Shown: piece after piece, positions 42,129 through 51,256 of the stretch | Layout of the letters: each line of letters starts with the position of its first letter | Position numbering within the stretch: position 1 is the first letter of the stretch | NCBI RefSeq assembly: GCF_038433465.1 | Contig: NZ_JAESVF010000002.1 | Span: 1-64,000 of the forward strand | Source of the DNA: Galbibacter sp038433465 | Lineage (GTDB): Bacteria; Bacteroidota; Bacteroidia; Flavobacteriales; Flavobacteriaceae | Length of the DNA: 64,000 bases | Direction of reading: 5' to 3' | Notes under the pieces: model-generated | What the model was told of the DNA's origin: nothing | Seen by the model: the letters and a program-made list of their open reading frames with translations, nothing else | Database searches by the model: none | Translations under genes and position numbers: made by a program

Positions 42129-43208
42129 GTGAAAATAATAGATTGGTATATTCTGAAGAGGTATTTGGCTACCTTTTTTGTGATGATTATGTTGTTTGTT
42201 CCTATCGGAATTATGATCGACGTATCAGAAAAAGTGGATAAAATGATAGCGAATGAGGCACCAGGTTCCGAAATTCTAACCTATTATATCGACTTTACTT
42301 TTTATTTTGCCAGTTTACTTTTTCCTATATTTTTATTTTTATCTATTATTTGGTTTACGTCCAAACTCGCAAATAATACCGAAGTAATTGCTATTTTAAG
42401 TTCTGGAATTTCATTTTGGCGTTTTTTAAGACCTTACTTTATTGGTGCAACTATTATTGCGATTTTTTCTTTCGTTATGGGGATGTTTATCGTGCCAAAG
42501 GCGAGTGAGGGCTATAATGATTTCAGAATAAAATACCTTAAAGGAGGGCGTGATAAAGACCGAGAAACCAGTCGTGTATTTAACCAAATTAACGATAACG
42601 AATATATATATGTAAGTAGTTTTACGCCGAGTACTAAAATTGGATATAATTTTACACTCGAAAATTTCGACGGCAATGAGTTGAAATATAAAATTACGGC
42701 CACAAATATTCGTTGGATAGATAAAGATAGTACATACCGACTAAGTGGATATACCAAGCGTATTGTAGGAGAAGGAGATGATATTTTTGAAAAGCGTAAC
42801 CGTTTGGATACACTTTTTGATTTTGATATTGAAGATTTAACGCCGGTGTCTTACGTTGCTGAAACTAAAAACTTATTCGAGTTAAATAGGTTTATTGAAG
42901 AACAACGAAAAAAAGGAGCGCCAAACATCAATACTTATTTAGTGGTGAAATACAAGCGTTGGAGTTTGCCAATTTCTGCATTTATTTTAACCATTATTGC
43001 AGTGTCGGTATCTTCTATGAAGCGTAGAGGAGGGATGGGAGTTAATTTGGCTGTCGGAATTTCGCTTGCGTTTATTTATATTTTCTTTGATAAAGTTTTT
43101 GGCACAATGGCCGAACAATCAAACTTTCCGCCTTTATTGGCAGTAGCAATTCCTAATATTTTATTTGGGATCCTCGCGATCTATTTATTGAACAATGCTA
43201 AACGATAA
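42129..43208 (+). CDS. LptF/LptG-family permease
   Basis: 359 aa, GTG start. Helices at about 12-32, 55-80 and 100-122 are followed by a periplasmic beta-jellyroll region (about 130-265) and three C-terminal helices (about 275-355), the YjgP/YjgQ layout. With LptB it extracts lipopolysaccharide from the inner membrane. Bacteroidota genomes often hold LptF/LptG genes apart, and which one this is cannot be told by eye. It overlaps the DMT gene by 14 nt. Confidence 0.87.
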   Translation: MKIIDWYILKRYLATFFVMIMLFVPIGIMIDVSEKVDKMIANEAPGSEILTYYIDFTFYFASLLFPIFLFLSIIWFTSKLANNTEVIAILSSGISFWRFLRPYFIGATIIAIFSFVMGMFIVPKASEGYNDFRIKYLKGGRDKDRETSRVFNQINDNEYIYVSSFTPSTKIGYNFTLENFDGNELKYKITATNIRWIDKDSTYRLSGYTKRIVGEGDDIFEKRNRLDTLFDFDIEDLTPVSYVAETKNLFELNRFIEEQRKKGAPNINTYLVVKYKRWSLPISAFILTIIAVSVSSMKRRGGMGVNLAVGISLAFIYIFFDKVFGTMAEQSNFPPLLAVAIPNILFGILAIYLLNNAKR

Positions 43209-44097
43209 ATTAAGAAACTATCTCCATTTACATTTAATAGTTTTTATTTGGGGATTTACAGCTGTGCTCGGTGCACTTATAACTATAGATGCAATTCCGC
43301 TTGTTTGGTACCGTATGTTATTGGCAACATTTTTTGTGTGGACTTATATAGCCTACAAAAAGTTTCCTTTGCGAGTGCCTAAAAAAGCATTGCTAACATT
43401 TATTGTAGCGGGAATTGTAATTGCCTTGCATTGGATTACCTTTTTTAAAGCTATCAAGGTTTCAAATGTTTCGGTAACCTTAGCTACCATTTCTACAGGT
43501 GCTTTTTTTACGGCAATTTTAGAACCAATCATTTACAAACGAAAAATGATTTGGTACGAAATAGTTTTCGGACTCATCGTTATTGGCGGTTTGTATATAA
43601 TTTTTAATGTAGAAACTCAATATGTTTTAGGAATTGGTTTGGCACTGGTTTCGGCATTGCTTTCAGCCACTTTCTCGCTTATCAACGGAAAGTTGGCAAA
43701 ACACTATAAACCATCAATTATTTCGTTTTACGAACTCGGGAGTGGTGTTGCATTTATAACATTATATTTATTATTTACAGGTAGTTTCTCTGCTGAATTT
43801 TTTATACTTTCGGCTTCAGATTGGTTGTATTTGTTGCTACTTGCAAGTGTTTGTACAGCATACGCCTTTATAGGGTCTGTTAAAGTAATGAAGCTTATTA
43901 GTCCGTATACTGTAATGTTGACCATCAATATGGAACCTATCTACGGAATTATATTGGCATTTATTATTTTAGGATCATCAGAAAAGATGAGCGAAGGCTT
44001 TTATATAGGCGCCTTAATTATTTTAGCTACGGTACTGGCAAACGGCATTTTAAAGAATTCGTTGAAAAGAAAAGTGCCTATTGAGCAGGCTAAATAG
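43195..44097 (+). CDS. EamA/DMT-family transporter
   Basis: 300 aa with ten predicted membrane helices in two EamA repeats (about 8-137 and 147-287). Signature segments are WGFTAVLGALI and the second repeat's ALVSALLSATFSLINGKLA. Probably exports a metabolite such as an amino acid or its derivative; the substrate is unknown. Translationally coupled to the LptF/G-like permease by overlap. Confidence 0.84.
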   Translation: MLNDKLRNYLHLHLIVFIWGFTAVLGALITIDAIPLVWYRMLLATFFVWTYIAYKKFPLRVPKKALLTFIVAGIVIALHWITFFKAIKVSNVSVTLATISTGAFFTAILEPIIYKRKMIWYEIVFGLIVIGGLYIIFNVETQYVLGIGLALVSALLSATFSLINGKLAKHYKPSIISFYELGSGVAFITLYLLFTGSFSAEFFILSASDWLYLLLLASVCTAYAFIGSVKVMKLISPYTVMLTINMEPIYGIILAFIILGSSEKMSEGFYIGALIILATVLANGILKNSLKRKVPIEQAK

Positions 44098-44107
44098 TTT
44101 AAAGTTT

Positions 44108-44115
44108 TATATTTG
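44108..44115 (+). promoter_or_regulatory. -7 box of accA
   Basis: TATATTTG, exact consensus, 30 nt before ATG 44146. It lies across the TTG at 44113 that would otherwise extend the frame. Confidence 0.45.
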
Positions 44116-44145
44116 TACGCTAATAAAATTATCAAAACAAGACTC

Positions 44146-45099
44146 ATGGAGTATTTAGATTTTGAGTTACCAATTAAAGAGCTTGAAGAACAATTAGATA
44201 AATGTAAAGTTCTAGGATCAGAAAGCGAAGTAGACGTTACTGATACCTGCAAGCAATTGGAAAAAAAGTTAGAAAAAACTAAAAAAGACATCTATAAGAA
44301 CCTCACTGCTTGGCAGAGAGTTCAATTGTCAAGGCATCCCTCAAGGCCCTACACGTTAGACTACATCAAAGCTATCTGCGGAGATACATTTTTAGAGCTT
44401 CATGGCGATAGAAATGTAAAAGACGATAAAGCGATGATTGGTGGTTTAGGAAAAATAGGTGATCAAACCTATATGTTTATCGGTCAGCAAAAAGGGTACA
44501 ACACCAAAACTCGCCAATACAGAAACTTCGGGATGGCAAATCCAGAAGGGTATCGTAAAGCATTGCGATTGATGAAAATGGCTGAGAAGTTTGGAATTCC
44601 AGTTGTGTCGTTAATAGATACTCCAGGTGCATACCCAGGTATTGAAGCTGAAGAGCGTGGACAAGGAGAAGCTATTGCGCGTAACATTTTAGAGATGACA
44701 CGCTTAAAAGTGCCAATTATTGTATTGATTATTGGGGAAGGAGCTTCTGGTGGAGCCTTAGGAATTGGTGTTGGAGACCGCGTAATGATGCTTGAAAACA
44801 CATGGTATTCGGTAATTTCTCCAGAATCGTGTTCTTCTATTTTATGGAGAAGTTGGGAGTATAAAGAGCAAGCTGCAGAAGCTTTGAAACTTACAGCAAC
44901 CGACATGAAAAAACTTCATTTAGTAGACGATATTATTAAGGAGCCACTTGGTGGAGCACATGCCGATAGGGATACTACTTTTAAAACGGTTGCAAAACAA
45001 ATTTCAACAGTTTTTGAAGACTTGAAAAAGTTATCCCCAACCGAATTAGTAAATCAACGAATGGATAAATATGCAAACATGGGGGTGTTTAAAAGTTAA
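44146..45099 (+). CDS. accA: Acetyl-CoA carboxylase carboxyltransferase subunit alpha
   Basis: 317 aa from ATG 44146 (MEYLDFELPIKELEEQLDKC), matching the AccA length; the upstream TTG extension covers the promoter. RHPSRPYTLDYI, GRNV-like HGDRNVKDD, GYNTKTR, NFGMANPEGYRKALRLM and the oxyanion motif GEGASGGALGIG are AccA hallmarks. With AccD it transfers carboxyl from biotin to acetyl-CoA, giving malonyl-CoA. A terminator follows. Confidence 0.94.
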   Translation: MEYLDFELPIKELEEQLDKCKVLGSESEVDVTDTCKQLEKKLEKTKKDIYKNLTAWQRVQLSRHPSRPYTLDYIKAICGDTFLELHGDRNVKDDKAMIGGLGKIGDQTYMFIGQQKGYNTKTRQYRNFGMANPEGYRKALRLMKMAEKFGIPVVSLIDTPGAYPGIEAEERGQGEAIARNILEMTRLKVPIIVLIIGEGASGGALGIGVGDRVMMLENTWYSVISPESCSSILWRSWEYKEQAAEALKLTATDMKKLHLVDDIIKEPLGGAHADRDTTFKTVAKQISTVFEDLKKLSPTELVNQRMDKYANMGVFKS

Positions 45100-45128
45100 A
45101 CCCTTGTATTTGTTACCTTATTGTTAAG

Positions 45129-45155
45129 ACCGGAGTTTGTGCTTCGGTTTTTTTT
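45129..45155 (+). terminator. accA terminator
   Basis: ACCGGAG (45129-45135) / CTTCGGT (45142-45148) with one G-U pair and a T-run. Confidence 0.7.
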
Positions 45156-45268
45156 ACCTTTATTAACAAGAAAAACAAGTTATCAACAGTTAAATTGTTT
45201 ATAGTCAGTTAAAAACGAACTACGCAATTTGACCCTTTTTGAGATTACAATTATATACATTCGCATTC

Positions 45269-46807
45269 ATGGAAAAAGTAAACCCAATTCAAGGAATTAA
45301 AGTTGACACCTCTAATGTTATTCAGCTAGAAAAAGGGAAAATTCCCCCGCAAGCTATTGATTTAGAGGAGGCTGTGTTGGGTGCAATGATGATTGATAAA
45401 AAAGGAGTCGATGAAATTATTGATATTCTTCATCCGGATGCCTTTTATAAAGATGCGAATAAGTTTGTTTTTGAGGCGATTGTTCAGTTGTTTGAATCTT
45501 CACAACCAATTGACTTATTAACAGTTTCAGCAAAATTAAAACAAGATAAAAGATTGGAAGCTGTTGGAGGTGACTTTTACCTTATTCAGCTTACCAAAAA
45601 AGTATCTTCGTCGGCACATATCGAGTTTCATGCGCGTATTATTCTACAGAAATATATTCAGCGTAGCTTGATAAAAATTTCTTCTGAAATTATCGAAGAA
45701 GCCTACGACGAAGGGACCGATGTTTTTGATTTGTTAGATAGTGCAGAGGCTAAACTGTACGAAGTTACCCAAGGAAACATTAAGCGTTCTTCGGAAACTG
45801 CGCAGAGTTTGGTAATGCAAGCTAAGAAGAAAATTGAAGAAATTTCAAACAAAGAAGGGCTCAGTGGAATTCCATCTGGGTTTGATAAGCTTGATAAACT
45901 AACTTCTGGTTGGCAACCAAGTGACTTGATTATTGTGGCGGCAAGACCTGGTATGGGTAAAACAGCACTTACGCTTTCGATGGCTCGAAATATTGCAGTA
46001 AATGCCAATACACCTGTAGCTTTCTTCTCGTTGGAGATGTCGTCGGTACAGTTAATTACACGTTTAATTTCTTCTGAAACAGGACTTTCTTCTGAAAAGT
46101 TAAGAACTGGAAAGCTAGAAAAACACGAGTGGGAACAGCTAAACGTAAAAGTAAAATCGTTAGAATCGGCACCACTTTTTATTGATGATACACCTTCGCT
46201 TTCAATTTTCGATTTAAGAGCAAAAGCACGCCGATTGGCTTCGCAGCACGGAATCAGAATGATTATAATTGACTACTTACAGTTGATGACCGCAGGTGGA
46301 AGTCAAAAAGGGGGAAATAGAGAGCAGGAAATTTCGACAATTTCTCGAAATTTAAAAGCATTGGCAAAAGAGTTGAATGTACCGGTAATTGCACTTTCTC
46401 AGTTATCGCGTGCGGTAGAAACACGTGGAGGTAGTAAGCGTCCGTTGCTTTCCGACCTTCGTGAATCTGGAGCGATTGAGCAAGATGCCGATATTGTATC
46501 ATTTATCTATCGTCCAGAATATTATAAAATTGATGAGTGGGATGATGATGAGCGCAGTCCAACACAAGGGCAAGGAGAGTTTATTGTTGCTAAACACCGT
46601 AATGGTGGGTTGGAAAATATTCGTTTGAAGTTTATCGGACACTTAGGTAAGTTTGATAACTTAGACGATTTTGATGCGCCAAACGAATTCGAATCAAAAA
46701 TGAATGACGACGGCGATACCTTGTCTACTAAAGATTTCCCAAGTCCAGACGAAGCATTTGGCAGTTCAATGAACAACGATTTTAACGCAGGAGATGTTCC
46801 TTTTTAA
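45269..46807 (+). CDS. dnaB: Replicative DNA helicase DnaB
   Basis: 512 aa from ATG 45269; the longer TTG frame from 45239 is unlikely. The N-terminal domain (PPQAIDLEEAVLGAMMID) is followed by a RecA-type motor with Walker A ARPGMGKTA, Walker B IIIDYLQLM, LSQLSRAVE and SDLRESGAIEQDAD with the arginine finger region FIYRPEYY. It unwinds DNA at the replication fork as a hexamer. The acidic C-tail is probably flexible. A TACATTCG box at 45256-45263 is a weak promoter candidate. Confidence 0.96.
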   Translation: MEKVNPIQGIKVDTSNVIQLEKGKIPPQAIDLEEAVLGAMMIDKKGVDEIIDILHPDAFYKDANKFVFEAIVQLFESSQPIDLLTVSAKLKQDKRLEAVGGDFYLIQLTKKVSSSAHIEFHARIILQKYIQRSLIKISSEIIEEAYDEGTDVFDLLDSAEAKLYEVTQGNIKRSSETAQSLVMQAKKKIEEISNKEGLSGIPSGFDKLDKLTSGWQPSDLIIVAARPGMGKTALTLSMARNIAVNANTPVAFFSLEMSSVQLITRLISSETGLSSEKLRTGKLEKHEWEQLNVKVKSLESAPLFIDDTPSLSIFDLRAKARRLASQHGIRMIIIDYLQLMTAGGSQKGGNREQEISTISRNLKALAKELNVPVIALSQLSRAVETRGGSKRPLLSDLRESGAIEQDADIVSFIYRPEYYKIDEWDDDERSPTQGQGEFIVAKHRNGGLENIRLKFIGHLGKFDNLDDFDAPNEFESKMNDDGDTLSTKDFPSPDEAFGSSMNNDFNAGDVPF

Positions 46808-46832
46808 ATAAAAGCATTCTCAAAAAATATAT

Positions 46833-46872
46833 AAAACAGGCTTTTGGTTACATCTAGAAGCCTGTTTTTTTA
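46833..46872 (+). terminator. dnaB terminator, left of the sulfate module
   Basis: AACAGGCTT (46835-46843) / AAGCCTGTT (46858-46866) with T-run. Nearly the same sequence ends cysN at 51.1 kb. Confidence 0.85.
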
Positions 46873-47011
46873 TGTGTCATTTTATCAGTTTTTTCAAAAT
46901 TATAACAAAAAATAGATGTTAATGTTAGTCCATTATGGTACTTTTATAATTCGTCAAATTCTAAATTTCATATAATTTAATTTCGAACTTTTTAAATTCT
47001 TTTATTTATAA

Positions 47012-47803
47012 ATGATTGGAAAATACGCTACGTTTTTAAAAATAGCAATAGAAGCGGCTATAGAAGCAGGAAATGAAATTCTTAAGGTTTATGAAAGAGA
47101 AGATTTTACTATTGTCGAGAAAGAAGACCAATCGCCTTTAACTGAAGCAGACCAAAAGGCAAATTCTATAATAAATAGGTATTTAAAGTCTACTAATATT
47201 CCAATCATCAGTGAGGAGAATTTAATCGAAAATTATGAAGTTCGTAAGCAATGGACTCAGTGTTGGATTGTAGACCCGTTAGATGGAACCAAAGAATTTA
47301 TTCAGCGAAATGGAGAATTTACTGTAAATATAGCCTTGGTAGAAAATAATCAACCGGTATTAGGTGTTATTTATGTTCCAGTTTCTGGCGATTTATATTT
47401 TGGAGATGTGATAAAAAAGGCTTCATATAAGGTAAATGTTGCTGTATTTTCTGAAGATGTTCTAGAAAATTCGAAGCGTATTTATCCTAAAAATAGTGTT
47501 GAAAAAATTAAGGTTGTGGGTAGTAGGTCTCACTTATCAGAAAAAACAAATATGTATATTCAAAACTTGAAGAAAGAATCGGTAGTTGAGTTTGTAGCAG
47601 TTGGTAGTTCTATAAAATTTTGCTTCTTAGCTGAAGGAGAAGCGACACTTTATCCGAGATTTTCACCAACTATGGAATGGGATACTTGTGCTGGAGATGC
47701 TATATGTAGGGCTGTTGGACTTCAGACTAAAAACGCAGAAACCAACAAGCTGATAGAATATAATAAAGAAGACTTGTTGAACCCTTCTTTTATAGTGAGT
47801 TAA
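47012..47803 (+). CDS. cysQ: 3'(2'),5'-bisphosphate nucleotidase CysQ
   Basis: 263 aa. Inositol-monophosphatase-like fold: EDQSPLTEADQKAN, the metal motif WIVDPLDGTKEFI (DPLDGT) and the C-terminal WDTCAGDAI. It removes 3'-phosphate from PAP, the by-product of PAPS use, and so keeps sulfotransferases from being inhibited. It leads a tight operon: the next genes start 0-7 nt after it or overlap. Confidence 0.92.
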   Translation: MIGKYATFLKIAIEAAIEAGNEILKVYEREDFTIVEKEDQSPLTEADQKANSIINRYLKSTNIPIISEENLIENYEVRKQWTQCWIVDPLDGTKEFIQRNGEFTVNIALVENNQPVLGVIYVPVSGDLYFGDVIKKASYKVNVAVFSEDVLENSKRIYPKNSVEKIKVVGSRSHLSEKTNMYIQNLKKESVVEFVAVGSSIKFCFLAEGEATLYPRFSPTMEWDTCAGDAICRAVGLQTKNAETNKLIEYNKEDLLNPSFIVS

Positions 47804-48217
47804 ATGGGAGATATTTCAAGGAAAAGGCATATTGCTAAGGCAATAACATGGAGAGTTATAGGGACTTTAGATACCATATTACTTTCATGGATAATTTCAG
47901 GAAATCCTTTTACGGGATTAAAAATTGGGTTTACCGAAGTGGTAACCAAAATGATTTTGTATTATTTTCATGAAAGAATTTGGTTTAAGGCAAATGTTCC
48001 AGATAGTAAAAAACGACACTTGTACAAGACTATTACTTGGCGGTTGTTAGGAACAATCGACACAATGTTGCTGGCTTGGGTAATTTCAGGAGACCCATTT
48101 ACGGGACTTAAAATTGGAGGAGCAGAGGTTGTTACCAAAATGTTGTTGTATTATTTGCATGAACGCGCTTGGTACCAAATAAATTTTGGATTAGGGAAAA
48201 GAAATACAAAGAAGTAG
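47804..48217 (+). CDS. Tandem DUF2061 membrane protein
   Basis: 137 aa made of two copies of a roughly 60-residue DUF2061 domain: residues 7-64 (KAITWRVIGTLDTILLSWIISG, shown in part: ITWRVIGTLDT) and 72-130 (ITWRLLGTIDTMLLAWVISG, in part). Each ends in EVVTKMxLYYxHER. Hydrophobic stretches suggest a pair of short membrane helices per copy. DUF2061 proteins are often found inside sulfate-activation operons; the role is unknown. It starts directly after the cysQ stop codon. Confidence 0.83.
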   Translation: MGDISRKRHIAKAITWRVIGTLDTILLSWIISGNPFTGLKIGFTEVVTKMILYYFHERIWFKANVPDSKKRHLYKTITWRLLGTIDTMLLAWVISGDPFTGLKIGGAEVVTKMLLYYLHERAWYQINFGLGKRNTKK

Positions 48218-48223
48218 GCTGTT

Positions 48224-48823
48224 ATGAAGTCAAATATATTTTCATATCCGTATAAAATTTCTCAGCAAATGAGAAATGAATTGAATGGCCATAAATCACT
48301 TTTAATTTGGTTTACGGGACTTTCTGGTTCAGGAAAATCTACTTTAGCTGATGCTTTGGAACAAAAGTTATACGAGTTAGGTGTTCGAACAATGGTTTTA
48401 GATGGCGATAATGTAAGAGGAAGTTTGAATAAAGGCTTAAGTTTTTCTGCTGATGACCGTTCAGAAAATATTAGAAGAGTTACTGAAATGTCACGTATAC
48501 TCTTGGATTCGGGAGTTGTTGTTCTTGCGAATTTTGTATCACCCTACAAAAAAGATAGAGAATATGTAGAAAAGACAATAAAACCTAATATATTTGTCGA
48601 AATATATATGAAAACCAGTATTGAAATTTGCAAGCAGCGAGATCAAAAAGGTTTATATATGAAGGCTGAAAAAGGGACAATAAAAAATTTAACAGGGGTA
48701 AATGCTCCTTATGAAGTTCCAGAAAATCCAGCGGTAATAATTACAGAAAAAGACAGTTTGGAGCAAGCTGTTGAAAAAGTATATTTAGAAATAAAAGATA
48801 AGTTAGAACTCCAGATAGAATGA
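48224..48823 (+). CDS. cysC: Adenylyl-sulfate kinase
   Basis: 199 aa. Walker A GLSGSGKST (about 32-40), the APS-binding DGDNVRGSLN and ANFVSPYKKDRE segments, and KAEKGTIKNLTG near the lid. It phosphorylates APS on the 3' position to give PAPS. Overlaps cysD by 4 nt. The first 20 residues before the NGHKSLLIWFTG start are typical of the family. Confidence 0.93.
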   Translation: MKSNIFSYPYKISQQMRNELNGHKSLLIWFTGLSGSGKSTLADALEQKLYELGVRTMVLDGDNVRGSLNKGLSFSADDRSENIRRVTEMSRILLDSGVVVLANFVSPYKKDREYVEKTIKPNIFVEIYMKTSIEICKQRDQKGLYMKAEKGTIKNLTGVNAPYEVPENPAVIITEKDSLEQAVEKVYLEIKDKLELQIE

Positions 48824-49725
48824 GTAAATATTATTTAAATTATTTAGACGAATTAGAATCGGAAGCTATATATGTGCTTCGCGAAGTGTGGGCACAATTT
48901 GACAATCCTGTAATTTTATTTTCGGGAGGTAAAGATTCAATTGTAGTAACGCACTTGGCTAGAAAGGCGTTTTACCCTGCTAAAATACCTTTTGCATTGA
49001 TGCATGTTGATACTGGACATAATTTCCCAGAAACGATTAAGTTTCGAGATGATTTAATTGAAAGTTTGGGAGTGCAATTGATAGTGGGTTCTGTACAAGA
49101 ATCTATCGACCAAGGTCGTGTAGCCGAAGAAAAAGGTAAAAATGCCACGCGAAATGCATTACAGATTACTACGCTTTTAGATGCTATTGAAACAAATAAA
49201 GTTGATTGCGCTATTGGAGGAGGTCGTAGAGATGAGGAAAAGGCGCGTGCTAAGGAGCGTTTCTTTTCGCACAGAGACGATTTTGGGCAGTGGGATCCTA
49301 AAAATCAAAGGCCAGAGCTTTGGAATCTTTTTAACGGGAAGTGTTTTGAAGGAGAGCATTTTAGAGCGTTTCCGATAAGTAACTGGACAGAGATGGATGT
49401 GTGGAATTACATTAAAAGAGAAAACATACAAATCCCGTCTTTGTACTTTGCACATGAGCGAAAAGTGATTTGGAGAAACAACTCTTGGATTCCGTATTCT
49501 GAATTTTTACAAATTGATGAGAATGAAGAAATCGTTACAAAACAGATTCGTTTTAGAACTCTTGGAGATATAACTATCACTGGAGGAATTGAAAGTGATG
49601 CTGATACAGTTGAAAAAATAGCACAAGAAGTTTCTGCAATGCGCCAAACAGAGCGTGGAAATCGTTCCGACGATAAGCGTTCTGAAACAGCGATGGAAGA
49701 CAGGAAACGTCAGGGGTATTTTTAA
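48820..49725 (+). CDS. cysD: Sulfate adenylyltransferase small subunit
   Basis: 301 aa, standard CysD length. PP-loop FSGGKDSIVV (about 31-40), GHNFPET, GGGRRDEEKARAKER and the conserved C-terminal RGNRSDDKRSETAMEDRKR (in part) and KRQGYF end. It makes APS from sulfate and ATP with CysN. It overlaps cysC; a repeat element separates it from cysN. Confidence 0.95.
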   Translation: MSKYYLNYLDELESEAIYVLREVWAQFDNPVILFSGGKDSIVVTHLARKAFYPAKIPFALMHVDTGHNFPETIKFRDDLIESLGVQLIVGSVQESIDQGRVAEEKGKNATRNALQITTLLDAIETNKVDCAIGGGRRDEEKARAKERFFSHRDDFGQWDPKNQRPELWNLFNGKCFEGEHFRAFPISNWTEMDVWNYIKRENIQIPSLYFAHERKVIWRNNSWIPYSEFLQIDENEEIVTKQIRFRTLGDITITGGIESDADTVEKIAQEVSAMRQTERGNRSDDKRSETAMEDRKRQGYF

Positions 49726-49726
49726 T

Positions 49727-49831
49727 TCCCCTAAATCCCCAGAGGGGAGTTTTTACTATAAAATTAAATATTATAATCAAAAAAATAGAGTCTAGTTCCT
49801 CCCTTTTGGGGAGGCTAGGTGGGGCTTAAAT
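49727..49831. repeat. G/C-rich inverted repeat element between cysD and cysN, copy 2
   Basis: CCCCTAAATCCCCAGAGGGG (49730 onward) and, about 60 bp on, CCTCCCTTTTGGGGAGG...TAGGTGGGG. Same design as the copy at 9661-9726. It splits an otherwise tight operon and could alter cysN expression. Confidence 0.65.
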
Positions 49832-51088
49832 ATGCAACTAGATAACAACCAATTATTACGATTTACAACAGCTGGTAGTGTAGATGACGGAAAAAGTACA
49901 CTAATCGGGCGATTATTATACGATTCTAAATCAATCTTTGAAGACCAATTAGAAGCTATCGAGAATACCAGTAAAAAGAAGGGGCACGAAGGAGTAGATC
50001 TTGCTTTGTTTACAGACGGACTTCGAGATGAAAGAGAGCAAGGGATTACCATTGATGTAGCCTATCGTTATTTTACAACGCCAAAGCGGAAATTTATTAT
50101 TGCCGATACGCCAGGTCATATTCAATATACTCGTAACATGATTACGGGAGCTTCAACAGCAAATGCAGCTATTATTTTAGTAGATGCACGTCATGGAGTA
50201 ATCGAGCAGACCAAAAGGCATGCTTTTATTGCGTCTCTATTGCAAATTCCGCATATTATTGTATGTATTAATAAAATGGATCTGGTTGATTTTAAAGAAG
50301 AAGTGTATAACGATATTATTACGCAGTTTGAAGAGTTTTCGTCAAAGTTGTTGGTGAAAGATATTCGATTTATCCCAATCAGTGCTTTATTAGGTGATAA
50401 TGTGGTAAAACGTTCTGAGACAATGGATTGGTATCAGGGTGCGCCACTTTTGCATACACTTGAAACAATGCATATTAGTAGTGATATCAATAAGGTAGAT
50501 GCTCGTTTTCCGGTACAAACTGTGTTGCGTCCACAGAGTGAAGCGCATCGTGATTACAGGGGGTATGCAGGGCGAATTTCGAGTGGTATTTTTAGAAAAG
50601 GAGACGAGGTAACTGTGTTGCCATCAGGTTTTACTTCAAAAATAAAATCGATAGATGCTTTTGATAAGTCATTAGAAGAGGCCTATGCGCCAATGTCTGT
50701 TTCAATAACTTTAGAAGATGATATTGACATTAGTCGAGGCGATATGATTGTTCGTACAAAAAATAAACCAACATCTTCGCAAGATGTAGAAGTAATGTTG
50801 TGTTGGCTAAACAACGAATCTGCTAAGCCACGTACAAAATACACGGTGTATCATACCTCTAATGAGCAAATGGCGATGATAAAAGAGGTTGTTTATAAGA
50901 TAGATATTAATACACTTGCTAGAAATAATGAAGATAAAGAGCTTCATATGAATGATATCTGCAAGGTAAAGTTAAGAACTACAAAACCTTTGTTATTCGA
51001 TTCGTATAGAGAAAATAGAATAACGGGGAGTTTAATTTTGATAGATCCAGCGACGAATCAAACAGTAGCTGCTGGAATGATTGTTTAA
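49832..51088 (+). CDS. cysN: Sulfate adenylyltransferase large subunit (GTPase)
   Basis: 418 aa, EF-Tu-like. G1 GSVDDGKSTLIG, G3 DTPGH, G4 NKMD, G5 SALLG. No C-terminal APS kinase fusion, in keeping with separate cysC. The GTPase drives adenylation of sulfate by CysD. It is the last gene of the module and ends at a terminator almost the same as that of dnaB. Confidence 0.95.
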   Translation: MQLDNNQLLRFTTAGSVDDGKSTLIGRLLYDSKSIFEDQLEAIENTSKKKGHEGVDLALFTDGLRDEREQGITIDVAYRYFTTPKRKFIIADTPGHIQYTRNMITGASTANAAIILVDARHGVIEQTKRHAFIASLLQIPHIIVCINKMDLVDFKEEVYNDIITQFEEFSSKLLVKDIRFIPISALLGDNVVKRSETMDWYQGAPLLHTLETMHISSDINKVDARFPVQTVLRPQSEAHRDYRGYAGRISSGIFRKGDEVTVLPSGFTSKIKSIDAFDKSLEEAYAPMSVSITLEDDIDISRGDMIVRTKNKPTSSQDVEVMLCWLNNESAKPRTKYTVYHTSNEQMAMIKEVVYKIDINTLARNNEDKELHMNDICKVKLRTTKPLLFDSYRENRITGSLILIDPATNQTVAAGMIV

Positions 51089-51107
51089 ATAATATTATAA
51101 TAATAAA

Positions 51108-51149
51108 GAAAACAGGCTTTTGGAAACATTCAAAAGCCTGTTTTTTTTG
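51108..51149 (+). terminator. cysN terminator, right of the sulfate module
   Basis: AACAGGCTTTTG (51111-51122) / CAAAAGCCTGTT (51131-51142) perfect 12-bp stem, 8-nt loop and T-run. Confidence 0.9.
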
Positions 51150-51256
51150 TTTTATATTTTGATGATTTCTTCTGAAGAAGGTTAAAGTTTCTTAATAAGA
51201 AAACCTATTTTTACAATCGTTACGTATATCTTGAAAACGATATATTATCTAGAAGA

